DNA of 64,000 bases, taken from positions 2,604,001 through 2,668,000 of the forward strand of contig NZ_MJIE01000001.1 of the NCBI RefSeq assembly GCF_001940235.1, read 5' to 3'. The DNA is from Hornefia porci. Its GTDB lineage: Bacteria; Bacillota; Clostridia; Peptostreptococcales; Anaerovoracaceae. Position 1 is the stretch's first letter; the number at the start of each line of letters is the position of its first letter. Shown here in pieces: positions 35,819 to 43,355 of this stretch. The notes beneath the pieces are model-generated. The model searched no databases and had not been told where the DNA came from. It worked only from the letters and a program-made list of their open reading frames with translations. Made by a program: the position numbers and the translations under genes.

Positions 35819-36408
35819 AGATGTCTGCCGGGATGACAAAGCAGCCCGCGACGGCCGGGACAGCCGCGGAGGCAAAGCAGCCTGCGACGGCCGGGACATC
35901 CGCGGAGGTAAAACAGTCCGCGACGGCCGGGACAGCCGCGGCAAAACAGCCTGCGACTACCGCAATCATCGCGCTGGGTTCCAACATGGGGGATCGGGAG
36001 ATGTATCTGCGCCGGGCCTGGGAGGAAATCGAGGGAAGAGCGGGCCATATCACAAAGGCCTCATCAATAATGGAGACAGAGGCATACGGGTATACAGATC
36101 AGGATAATTTTCTGAACATGGTTCTGGAGATTGAAACAGGGCTTTCTCCCCATCGCCTGCTGGCGGAGCTTCTGACGATTGAGGCGGAGCTGGGAAGAGT
36201 ACGGACCATTCACTGGGGACCCAGAACCATCGATCTCGATATTATTTACTACGGAGATCAGATCATCGATGACGATGACCTCCGCGTCCCCCATCCGGAT
36301 CTTCACAATCGTGAGTTTGTACTGAAGCCGATTGCGGAGATTGAACCGGAGTGGTACGATCCGAAAAGACAGAAAACAGTCGGGCAGATGCTTGATGAAT
36401 TAATATAA
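35815..36408 (+). CDS. folK: 2-amino-4-hydroxy-6-hydroxymethyldihydropteridine diphosphokinase with repetitive N-terminal extension
   Basis: 197 residues. The kinase domain starts at about residue 45: AIIALGSNMGDREMYLRRA, then MLVLEIETGLSP-type region (NMVLEIETGLSPHRLL), LGRVRTIHWGPRTIDLDII and VPHPDLHNREFVLKPI. The first 45 residues are an Ala/Thr-rich low-complexity tail made of a 12-residue unit (KQPATAGTAAEA) repeated about three and a half times. FolK normally begins at the ALGSN strand, so the tail is extra. It is the pterin pyrophosphokinase between FolE2/QueD and FolP steps. Confidence 0.92.
   Translation: MKMSAGMTKQPATAGTAAEAKQPATAGTSAEVKQSATAGTAAAKQPATTAIIALGSNMGDREMYLRRAWEEIEGRAGHITKASSIMETEAYGYTDQDNFLNMVLEIETGLSPHRLLAELLTIEAELGRVRTIHWGPRTIDLDIIYYGDQIIDDDDLRVPHPDLHNREFVLKPIAEIEPEWYDPKRQKTVGQMLDELI
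35839..35958 (+). repeat. In-frame 36-bp tandem repeat in folK
   Basis: Units at 35839-35874 and 35875-35910 (36 bp), 35911-35943 (33 bp, one codon shorter) and a partial unit 35944-35958. The core CGACGGCCGGGACA is shared by the first three. Repeats are in multiples of three, so copy-number change would keep the frame. Confidence 0.85.
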
Positions 36409-36421
36409 ACGAGGTGACAAA

Positions 36422-38050
36422 ATGTTAAGTGGAGCACAGGCAATGGTGAAATGTCTGGAGGAGGAGGGCATCAAAACGGTGTTCGGCTATCCGGGCGTTG
36501 CAATTGCGCCGTTTTACGACGGCTTGCATGATTCTGAAATTGAACATGTACTGGTCAGGGGGGAGCAGTCGGCAGGGCACGCCGCGAGCGGAATGGCCCG
36601 GATCTCCCGCAGGCCGGCAGTCTGCGTCACGACCTCCGGGCCGGGCGCGACCAATCTGATTACCGCTCTGGCGACGGCCTATGCGGACAGTATTCCGATT
36701 ATCGCGATTACCGGGCAGGTGGACAGCAGCCTTCTGGGACGTGACGTTTTTCAGGAGGCAGATATCACAGGCGCGACAGAGTCCTTTACCAAATACCGTT
36801 ATCTGGTCAGCAATGTAAATGACATCCCGCGGATTTTCAAGGAAGCCTTTTATATCGCCAATACAGGGCGAAAGGGTCCGGTTCTTATCGATATTCCGGT
36901 GGATATTCAGCGGGCGACGATGACAAAGGAATTTAATTACAGTGATATTGAGGTCCGGATTCGCGGCTACAAGCCGCCCAGCGCCGGTGGAAACCGCCAG
37001 CAGATGCGGAAGGTGGTGGCGGCCATCAACAAATCGAAGCATCCGCTGATCTGTGCCGGCGGCGGTGTGATTCTGGGCAACGGCGAGGAGCAGGTGACCA
37101 GGTTTTGTGAAAAAAATCAGATCCCGCTGGTCCATACCATGATGGGAATGGGCGTGATGCCCAAGAACCACCCGCTGTATTTCGGTATGCTGGGCAACAA
37201 CGGGAAACCATATGCGAACAAGGCGGTCAGCAAAAGCGATCTTCTGATCATCGTGGGCGCCCGGGTGGCGGACCGCGCCGTAGCGAAACCGAAGAACCTG
37301 GAAAACAAACTGAAGATCATTCACATCGATATCGACACGGCGGAAATCGGAAAAAATCTCGGACCGACGCTTCCGCTGGTGGGCGATGTCCGGGATATTT
37401 TCAGCCAGCTTCTGAAGGAGGACATCCACATCGATACCGCCGAATGGGTGAGAGAACTGGAGGACATCAAGCATGGGACCGTGGACACCCGCGTGTTCAG
37501 CAGCGAGCTGGTGAATCCGAACCTTCTGGTTCAGACTTTGTCGGAGAAGATGGACGAGGATGCGATTTACGTCGCCGACGTCGGCCAGAATCAGCTCTGG
37601 TCCGCGGATAATTATGTCATGAAAAAGGGACGTTTTCTGACTACCGGCGGCATGGGAACCATGGGATATTCGGTTGCGGCCGCCATCGGCGCCAAAATGT
37701 GCGCGCCTGACCGGCAGGTTGTCGCGGTCTGCGGCGACGGTGCTTTCCAGATGAGCATGAATGAGCTGGCGACGGCCCGGGTCAACGATGTGCCCCTGAA
37801 GGTGGTCATCGTCAGAAACCGTGTGCTGGGCCTGGTTCGCGAGTATCAGATGAACACCTATAAATCCAGATATGAGGGAATCAGCCTCTACGATCTTCCC
37901 CGCTATGACAAAATCGCCGAGGCATATGATATGGAATATCTGCATATTGAGAACAACAGTGAGGTGGAACAGCAGGTGGAGAAATTCCTTTCGATGAATG
38001 AGCCCTGCCTGATGGTCGCCGAAGTCGATGACGAGAACAACGTGAAATAG
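36422..38050 (+). CDS. ilvB: Acetolactate synthase, large subunit
   Basis: 542 residues. The N-terminal ThDP-binding domain shows GYPGVAIAPFYDGL, the catalytic Glu in LVRGEQSAGHAASG and CVTTSGPGATNLI. The C-terminal domain has the ThDP/Mg motif VCGDGAFQMSMNELATA. It condenses two pyruvates, or pyruvate with 2-ketobutyrate, for Val/Leu/Ile synthesis. It follows folK by 13 bases and its partner subunit gene follows by 9 bases. The coupling of folate and branched-chain amino acid genes is unusual. Confidence 0.93.
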   Translation: MLSGAQAMVKCLEEEGIKTVFGYPGVAIAPFYDGLHDSEIEHVLVRGEQSAGHAASGMARISRRPAVCVTTSGPGATNLITALATAYADSIPIIAITGQVDSSLLGRDVFQEADITGATESFTKYRYLVSNVNDIPRIFKEAFYIANTGRKGPVLIDIPVDIQRATMTKEFNYSDIEVRIRGYKPPSAGGNRQQMRKVVAAINKSKHPLICAGGGVILGNGEEQVTRFCEKNQIPLVHTMMGMGVMPKNHPLYFGMLGNNGKPYANKAVSKSDLLIIVGARVADRAVAKPKNLENKLKIIHIDIDTAEIGKNLGPTLPLVGDVRDIFSQLLKEDIHIDTAEWVRELEDIKHGTVDTRVFSSELVNPNLLVQTLSEKMDEDAIYVADVGQNQLWSADNYVMKKGRFLTTGGMGTMGYSVAAAIGAKMCAPDRQVVAVCGDGAFQMSMNELATARVNDVPLKVVIVRNRVLGLVREYQMNTYKSRYEGISLYDLPRYDKIAEAYDMEYLHIENNSEVEQQVEKFLSMNEPCLMVAEVDDENNVK

Positions 38051-38059
38051 GAGGTCGCG

Positions 38060-38533
38060 ATGAAAGGAATATTTTCTGTACTGGTAGAGAACCAGGCCGG
38101 CGTACTTTCCCAGATTTCCGGACTGTTCGCCCGGCGCGGGTTCAATATTGATTCGCTTGCGGTAGGAGAAACGGAGCGCCACGACGTTTCCAGCATGACG
38201 ATCGTTTCCACCGGCAGTGAACGCACCATCGATCAGGTGGAGAAGCAGCTGAACAAAAAACTGGACGTCATCAAGGTGCGGCGTCTCGAGGAAAACCAGT
38301 GTGTCTGCATGGAAATGATGCTGATAAAGGTTTCCTATTCTGCAACGAACCGCAGCTCGCTTCTTGAGATCTGTCTGATTAATAAGGCCAGAATCGTTCA
38401 CATGAGCCCGAAAAACATGATCATCGAAATGCACGCCGCCCCCGACGAGGTGGAGAATTTCATCGAGCTGGTTCGCCCCTTTGGAATCAAGGATATTCAG
38501 AGAACCGGAACAGTGGCGCTGAAGAAGGACTGA
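38060..38533 (+). CDS. ilvN: Acetolactate synthase, small regulatory subunit
   Basis: 157 residues. An ACT domain begins at once: FSVLVENQAGVLSQISGLFARR, then GFNIDSLAVGETERHDVSSM, and a second C-terminal regulatory domain starts near residue 80. It confers valine feedback control on the catalytic subunit. GGAGG lies 6 bases upstream; only 3 bases separate it from the next gene. Length is typical. Confidence 0.93.
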   Translation: MKGIFSVLVENQAGVLSQISGLFARRGFNIDSLAVGETERHDVSSMTIVSTGSERTIDQVEKQLNKKLDVIKVRRLEENQCVCMEMMLIKVSYSATNRSSLLEICLINKARIVHMSPKNMIIEMHAAPDEVENFIELVRPFGIKDIQRTGTVALKKD

Positions 38534-38536
38534 GCC

Positions 38537-39592
38537 ATGAACAAAAGAAAACCGACCGGGCTTTCAGCCCCGCCGACAACAGCAACGACGCCGCCGACCA
38601 CCGCGACGCCGACGGCAGCCCCGGCATCGGCAGGTTCGGCGACCGCCGGTGCCCGCGTACTCGTCGGACTTCCGGTCAATGCGCGTCACCGAAAATTCCT
38701 GGAATCCTGCGCACCGGAGTGCGAATTTATCTATAAGCCTAAAGAACTTGTAGTCGATTCGGACTTGGAGGATGTCAGTGTTGTGATTGGGAACATCCGC
38801 CCAACGGCGGCAGCCGCCGCGCCCGCACTGCAGTGGATTCAGCTGAACACGGCGGGCGCGGACGAATATGTGGCGGCCCGCAGGGCCGCCGACCACTGGC
38901 AGATCTGCTGTGCCCGCGGCGCATACAGCATTGCGGTCTCAGAGCATATGATCGGCATGCTGTTCGATATGATCCGGCATTTTGGTGAATATCACCGCAA
39001 GCAGGCGGAGCACATCTGGGAGGCTAATACGCACATAGTCTCTATTGAAGGTTCGACCGTCCTGGTCCTGGGCCTCGGCGATATCGGATCATCCTTTGCT
39101 CACAAAATAAAAGGACTGGGAGCGGCCACTGTGATTGGCGTTCGCAGAAGCTGCGGGCCCAAACCCGACTGTGTAGACGAGGTCTGCACAACAGATGAAC
39201 TGGACAGCGTTCTGGGACGGGCTGATTTTGTTGCGATGGTTCTCCCCGGCGGTGAAGAAACCCGGGGAATAATGGATGAGCGCCGACTGCGCATGATGAA
39301 AAAAGGCAGCTATCTGGTCAATGTGGGCCGCGGCAATGCTGTCGATTCCGCTGCGCTTAAAAAAGTTCTGTCGGAAGGTCATCTTGCCGGCGTCGGTCTG
39401 GACGTGACCGATCCGGAGCCTCTTCCTGCGGACGATCCGCTGTGGGATATGGAAAATGTCTTCATCACGCCTCATGTCGCAGGGCAGTTTTATCTGGATG
39501 AGACCTTCGAACGTATCGTCCGTATTGCGGGCAGGAACCTGCGGCACTGGACTTCCGGAGAACCGCTGGAAAACGTTGTCGGATTATATTAG
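38537..39592 (+). CDS. D-isomer-specific 2-hydroxyacid dehydrogenase with low-complexity N-terminus
   Basis: 351 residues. The first 35-40 are Thr/Ala/Pro-rich (PPTTATTPPTTATPTAAPA), absent from typical members. The enzyme body has the NAD motif VLGLGDIGSSFAHKI near 175, catalytic Arg in VNVGRGNAVD near 258, Glu in VTDPEPLPADDPL and His in FITPHVAGQF. It reduces a 2-keto acid or oxidises a 2-hydroxy acid. Cotranscription with ilvBN hints at a branched-chain 2-keto acid substrate, but this is inference. A Pro/Thr/Ala-rich tail could act as a spacer. Confidence 0.85.
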   Translation: MNKRKPTGLSAPPTTATTPPTTATPTAAPASAGSATAGARVLVGLPVNARHRKFLESCAPECEFIYKPKELVVDSDLEDVSVVIGNIRPTAAAAAPALQWIQLNTAGADEYVAARRAADHWQICCARGAYSIAVSEHMIGMLFDMIRHFGEYHRKQAEHIWEANTHIVSIEGSTVLVLGLGDIGSSFAHKIKGLGAATVIGVRRSCGPKPDCVDEVCTTDELDSVLGRADFVAMVLPGGEETRGIMDERRLRMMKKGSYLVNVGRGNAVDSAALKKVLSEGHLAGVGLDVTDPEPLPADDPLWDMENVFITPHVAGQFYLDETFERIVRIAGRNLRHWTSGEPLENVVGLY

Positions 39593-40389
39593 AAGCCCGT
39601 CGGGAACCGGTTCCCGGACATAACCTGTGCCCGGTCGGACTGACTGCCTGCCAGGCGATGTCCTCCTCGACTGGAGGAAAAGGAAGACCGAGCGATGACG
39701 CTTGCCAAATGCTTTTCCCCCGGCCGGGCGAAACCGAGGGAATAGTTAATAGCTGGGTGAATTTTATAAGGCACTGCAGGCACATAAACCTATCGAAATG
39801 ATAGGAGTTGCCACATTTCTCAAAAAAAACGAAAAATGTGGCAGAATTTTCACGTGAATATTTCGAATATTCTCGATACGGACATGTAAATGTACTACGA
39901 GTATATTTTTGCGCTGCCACTTTTCCGGTTTCTGGTATGAATAGACGAAAATGACATGGTTAGCCATCCTTAACCGCGCGCTCTGCGTCGATAAACAGGT
40001 TCCTTAACATAGAATCTGCCACATTTCTGATAAAAATCCAAAAATGTGGCAAAGTCAAATAAGAAATTTCTCTGAAACCGGATGAATAGTCCGTGTATTT
40101 GTTCATGAAGTGCATCAAAGAAAACAATTTTCGCTAATTTCTTCTTCTAAGTGATTGAGTGCGGTCAGTCTCTGATGACATCGGTTGCAGAGGTAAGTCG
40201 AGTCGGGCTTTGTGAGTGAATTCCGCCAGGCAGGATTGATTTATGTACCGAATTCCCAAACGTGTATCTACTGGCTCGGAACTCGGATGAAGACCAATTG
40301 CGAAATTTCGACATCAGGCACTAATAAGCTTCGAATTAAGCAGGCGATAAATTTCGAATCTATGCAAGCCGATAAATATCGAATCAGTA
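39593..40389. other. Long intergenic region without a convincing gene
   Basis: About 800 bases, visibly AT-richer than its flanks from 39,760 on. It holds two related hairpins (39809-39843 and 40017-40051), a CCTATC/GATAGG hairpin near 39789-39805 and a GAATATT-type palindrome near 39858-39873. A 73-codon frame at 40212-40433 has no ribosome binding site and runs into the next promoter, so it is not called. It may be a decayed gene or hold an unrecognised RNA. Confidence 0.5.
39809..40051. repeat. Pair of related TGCCACATTT hairpins
   Basis: Copy 1: TGCCACATTT 39809-39818 with AAATGTGGCA 39834-39843. Copy 2: TGCCACATTT 40017-40026 with AAATGTGGCA 40042-40051. Both are perfect 10-bp stems with 15-base A-rich loops, 208 bases apart. 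A lone GCTGCCACTTT lies between them (about 39914). They could be terminators in either direction or a duplicated operator. Confidence 0.65.
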
Positions 40390-40418
40390 TTGACAAACGA
40401 CATCGCATGCGGTACAAT
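40390..40418 (+). promoter_or_regulatory. Promoter of the metal-resistance operon
   Basis: TTGACA at 40390-40395, spacer 17, TACAAT at 40413-40418; nearly perfect sigma-A consensus. The operator dyad begins 2 bases downstream, over the expected start site. Confidence 0.85.
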
Positions 40419-40419
40419 T

Positions 40420-40441
40420 CATTTGAACGATGATTCAAATG
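40420..40441 (+). promoter_or_regulatory. ArsR/SmtB-type operator dyad
   Basis: CATTTGAA (40420-40427), 6 bases, TTCAAATG (40434-40441): a perfect 8-bp dyad resembling CadC/SmtB operators. Its place over the transcript start of an operon led by an ArsR-family gene predicts repression lifted by metal. Confidence 0.8.
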
Positions 40442-40467
40442 TTCATGCGTTCATGCGTTAGCCTGTC

Positions 40468-40620
40468 CATTAAGTCCCCGTCGGACTTAATGGGCGCTGA
40501 CGGCAGTTTGTCAGCAGCGCCGGCGCACCATCCAATGGAAGAGTGCGCCGGCTGGTTACCGAATATGCTCTTTGTATTATTGATATTTCAAGCATATTCG
40601 ATAGCTGAGCACGCATTAAG
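40468..40620 (+). repeat. Dispersed structured element, copy B
   Basis: Four hairpins in order: CATTAAGTCC/GGACTTAATG (40468-40492), GCTGAC/GTCAGC (40496-40515), CCGGCGCAC/GTGCGCCGG (40520-40551) with an inner CCAT/ATGG, and GAATATGCT/AGCATATTC (40561-40599). It ends ATTAAG. It lies in the 5' leader of the ArsR operon, between promoter and first gene. Copies A and C share the order. Confidence 0.85.
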
Positions 40621-40688
40621 ATTAAGAATTATATTCAGAAGCGAAAATTTAAAAGAGAAGGAAGAGGAAGCAGTAAAGGAGGAAAATC

Positions 40689-41057
40689 GTGAGTAACAGA
40701 ATCATCGAAGATATTGACCGTTGTGACTGTACCACTATTCATGAAGAGGTAGTCGGAAAGGTTCGCGGCGGCATGCCCCGGGAAGATACCTTGATGGATC
40801 TCAGCGACACTTTTAAAGTGTTCAGCGATTCCACGAGACTGAAAATTCTTTGTGCTCTGATTCAGGCGGAAATGTGTGTCTGCGATATTGCGGCACTGCT
40901 GGGGATGACACAGTCTGCGGTTTCTCACCAGCTGAGGGTTTTGAAACAGGCCAATCTTGTGAAAAACAGGCGTGACGGCAAGGTTGTGTATTATTCCATT
41001 GCGGATGCGCATGTAGAGACAATTATCAATAACGGCATGGAGCATGTTCTGGAGTAG
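40689..41057 (+). CDS. ArsR/SmtB-family metal-sensing repressor (CadC-like)
   Basis: 122 residues, GTG start behind AAGGAGG. The winged helix core reads SDTFKVFSDSTRLKILCALI, then EMCVCDIAALLGMTQSAVS with the CVC metal-site motif, and the recognition helix SAVSHQLRVLKQANL. An N-terminal CDC (DRCDCTT) could add ligands, as in CadC-type sensors of Cd/Pb/Zn. It is predicted to repress its own operon through the dyad at 40420-40441. Confidence 0.92.
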   Translation: MSNRIIEDIDRCDCTTIHEEVVGKVRGGMPREDTLMDLSDTFKVFSDSTRLKILCALIQAEMCVCDIAALLGMTQSAVSHQLRVLKQANLVKNRRDGKVVYYSIADAHVETIINNGMEHVLE

Positions 41058-41161
41058 ACTTGAAAGTGAGCGTGCGTTAGAGCAGGCGCATTTTGTTGCC
41101 GGGCACGCATTAAATTAATGGGGAAAACAGTAATTCAATACTGACGGAAAGGAAGACAAAC

Positions 41162-41380
41162 ATGAAGAAGAGATTTAAGATGAATGAAGTTGACTGCGCG
41201 AACTGTGCAGCGAAGATGGAGGCGGCGATTCGGAAGATTCCGGGAGTGCATGAGGCCAGCCTGAATTTCATGACGCAGAAGCTGACCATTGATGCAGATG
41301 ACGACCGCTTCGACGAGATTATGGAGCAGGCGCAGAAGTGCTGTGAGAAAGTGGATGCAGGTACAAAAATTATCATGTAG
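41162..41380 (+). CDS. Heavy-metal-associated (HMA) domain protein
   Basis: 72 residues, a single HMA ferredoxin-like domain with the metal motif VDCANCAAKMEAAIRK. It is a free-standing version of the N-terminal metal domain normally fused to the P-type ATPase, which here lacks it. It likely hands metal to the pump encoded 9 bases downstream. AAAGGAAG precedes the ATG. Confidence 0.9.
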   Translation: MKKRFKMNEVDCANCAAKMEAAIRKIPGVHEASLNFMTQKLTIDADDDRFDEIMEQAQKCCEKVDAGTKIIM

Positions 41381-41389
41381 GTGAGGGCG

Positions 41390-43270
41390 ATGACAAAGAA
41401 ACAGAAGCAGACACTGATCCGTATCATCACTGCCGCTGTTTTGTTCACGGTGCTGATGATTCTGGATCATACGGGGCGGCTCGCCGCGGTAACTGAAAAC
41501 CGCCGGCTGGCACTGGGAATCTATGCGGTTCCTTACCTGATTGTGGGATATGATATTCTCTGGAAGGCCGTGCGGAACATCAGCCACGGCGAGGTGTTCG
41601 ATGAGAATTTTCTGATGATCGTGGCAACCTTCGGGGCTTTCGGCGTGCAGGAATATAACGAGGCGCTGGCGGTAATGCTGTTTTATCAGGTCGGGGAACT
41701 GTTTCAGAGTTATGCTGTCGGGAAGAGCCGGCAGTCGATCAGCGATCTGATGGAGATATGTCCGGAATACGTCAACATTGAGAAGGACGGGCAGCTGGTA
41801 CAGGTGGACCCGGAGGAAATCGCGGTGGGAGATGTGATCGTGGTGCGGCCCGGAGAGCGCATTCCGCTGGATGGCGTTGTGACAGAAGGCAGCTCCATGA
41901 TCGATACATCTGCACTGACGGGAGAGTCTGTGCCGCGTCGCACCGGGGAAGGCGATGACGTCATAAGCGGGTGCGTCAACGGCGAAGGACTTCTGAAGAT
42001 TAAGGCTGCAAAGAAATTTGAGGATTCGACGGTGTCCAAGATTCTGGAGATGGTAGAGGACGCAGGAAGCCGGAAGGCACGGACCGAAAATTTCATCACC
42101 CGGTTCGCCAGAGTCTATACGCCGATTGTCACCATCGGCGCGGCGTGTCTGGCAGTGATTCCTCCGCTGGCCTTTGGACTTCCATTCTCCGACTGGCTTC
42201 AGAGAGCCTGCGTATTTCTGGTAATTTCCTGTCCTTGCGCGCTGGTGATTTCCGTGCCGCTGGGCTTTTTCGGAGGAATTGGAGCATCGTCCAGGATCGG
42301 CGTTTTAGTCAAGGGCAGCAACTATCTTGAAGCGGTTGCGGACATGACGACGCTGGTGTTTGATAAAACGGGGACTTTAACAAAGGGTGAATTCGCTGTG
42401 CAGTCCGTTCATCCCGAGGGCGCTGCGACAAAGGAAGAACTGCTGGAGATTGCGGCGCTCAGCGAAGGCTATTCCAGCCACCCGATCGCCGAATCAATTC
42501 GCGCCGCGTACGGCGGAACGCCGGACATGAGCCGCGTCTGCGACGCGGAGGAGATTCCCGGACACGGAATTCACGTAAAGGTGGACGGAAAGGATGTGCT
42601 TCTGGGAAATATACGGCTCATGCGTCAGCATGGCATCGAATGTGAAGAACTGGAAAGCGGCGGGACTGTGATTTACGAGGCGGTTGACGGCAGCTTTCGC
42701 GGGAGCATCGTTATCTCAGACACGCTCAAGTCCGGCGCCGCGGAGGCCATTTCCGAGGTGAAGCAGGCGGGCGTAAAGAAGTGCGTCATGCTGACCGGGG
42801 ACCGGGAGGCCGCGGCACGGGAGGCTGCAGAAGCTCTGGGTATCGACGAGGTGCATGCGGAGCTTCTTCCCGGTGACAAAGTCGAGGCAGTCGAGTCACT
42901 TCTGGAGAGGCAGGGTGACAAAGAAAAACTGGGCTTTGTCGGAGACGGAATCAACGACGCTCCGGTGCTCACCCGGGCGGATATCGGTTTCGCGATGGGG
43001 AGCATGGGCTCAGACGCCGCAATTGAGGCGGCGGATATCGTTGTGATGGACGACGACCTGCGGAGGATCCCGCGCGTCGTGGAAATCGCACGGAGGACGC
43101 TGCGCATCGTCAAGGCGAACATCGTGTTTGCGTTGGCGGTGAAAATTCTCGTGCTGATCCTCGGTGCTCTCGGCATCGCCAATATGTGGGCTGCGGTTTT
43201 CGCTGACGTCGGCGTCGCGATAATCTGTATCATCAATTCTATGCGGATATTGACAAATAATGAATATTGA
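41390..43270 (+). CDS. Heavy-metal translocating P-type ATPase (Cd/Zn/Pb type)
   Basis: About 626 residues. P1B features are the actuator TGES motif (ALTGESVPRR), the membrane metal site VISCPCALVISVPLG, the phosphorylation site VFDKTGTLTKGE, the HP motif SSHPIAESI and the hinge VGDGINDAPVLTRADI. CPC and sequence context suit Zn/Cd/Pb exporters (ZntA/CadA). There is no N-terminal HMA domain; it is encoded separately. ATG 41390 is preferred over GTG 41381 because GGTGAGG lies just upstream of it. Confidence 0.92.
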   Translation: MTKKQKQTLIRIITAAVLFTVLMILDHTGRLAAVTENRRLALGIYAVPYLIVGYDILWKAVRNISHGEVFDENFLMIVATFGAFGVQEYNEALAVMLFYQVGELFQSYAVGKSRQSISDLMEICPEYVNIEKDGQLVQVDPEEIAVGDVIVVRPGERIPLDGVVTEGSSMIDTSALTGESVPRRTGEGDDVISGCVNGEGLLKIKAAKKFEDSTVSKILEMVEDAGSRKARTENFITRFARVYTPIVTIGAACLAVIPPLAFGLPFSDWLQRACVFLVISCPCALVISVPLGFFGGIGASSRIGVLVKGSNYLEAVADMTTLVFDKTGTLTKGEFAVQSVHPEGAATKEELLEIAALSEGYSSHPIAESIRAAYGGTPDMSRVCDAEEIPGHGIHVKVDGKDVLLGNIRLMRQHGIECEELESGGTVIYEAVDGSFRGSIVISDTLKSGAAEAISEVKQAGVKKCVMLTGDREAAAREAAEALGIDEVHAELLPGDKVEAVESLLERQGDKEKLGFVGDGINDAPVLTRADIGFAMGSMGSDAAIEAADIVVMDDDLRRIPRVVEIARRTLRIVKANIVFALAVKILVLILGALGIANMWAAVFADVGVAIICIINSMRILTNNEY

Positions 43271-43327
43271 TGGATAACGTATATTGACAAGTGAAGACTC
43301 ATCCGGTCCTCTATCAGACCGAATGAG
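43250..43327 (+). promoter_or_regulatory. Promoter and leader hairpin of the nitroreductase gene
   Basis: TTGACA at 43250-43255, spacer 17, GATAAC at 43273-43278, overlapping the end of the ATPase gene. A hairpin CTCATCCGGTC (43298-43308) with GACCGAATGAG (43317-43327), 10 of 11 pairs, lies in the leader. No T-run follows. Confidence 0.5.
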
Positions 43328-43355
43328 CGCTGAATACAGGAATGGAGGTTTGAAC

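Noticed and set aside
36425..38434. 669-codon minus-strand open frame across ilvB and ilvN
   Set aside because: It is fully antisense to clear acetolactate synthase genes, has no recognisable domain and no ribosome binding site.
40212..40433. 73-codon frame in the long intergenic region
   Set aside because: No ribosome binding site, no similarity recognised, and it runs through the strong promoter and operator of the ArsR operon.
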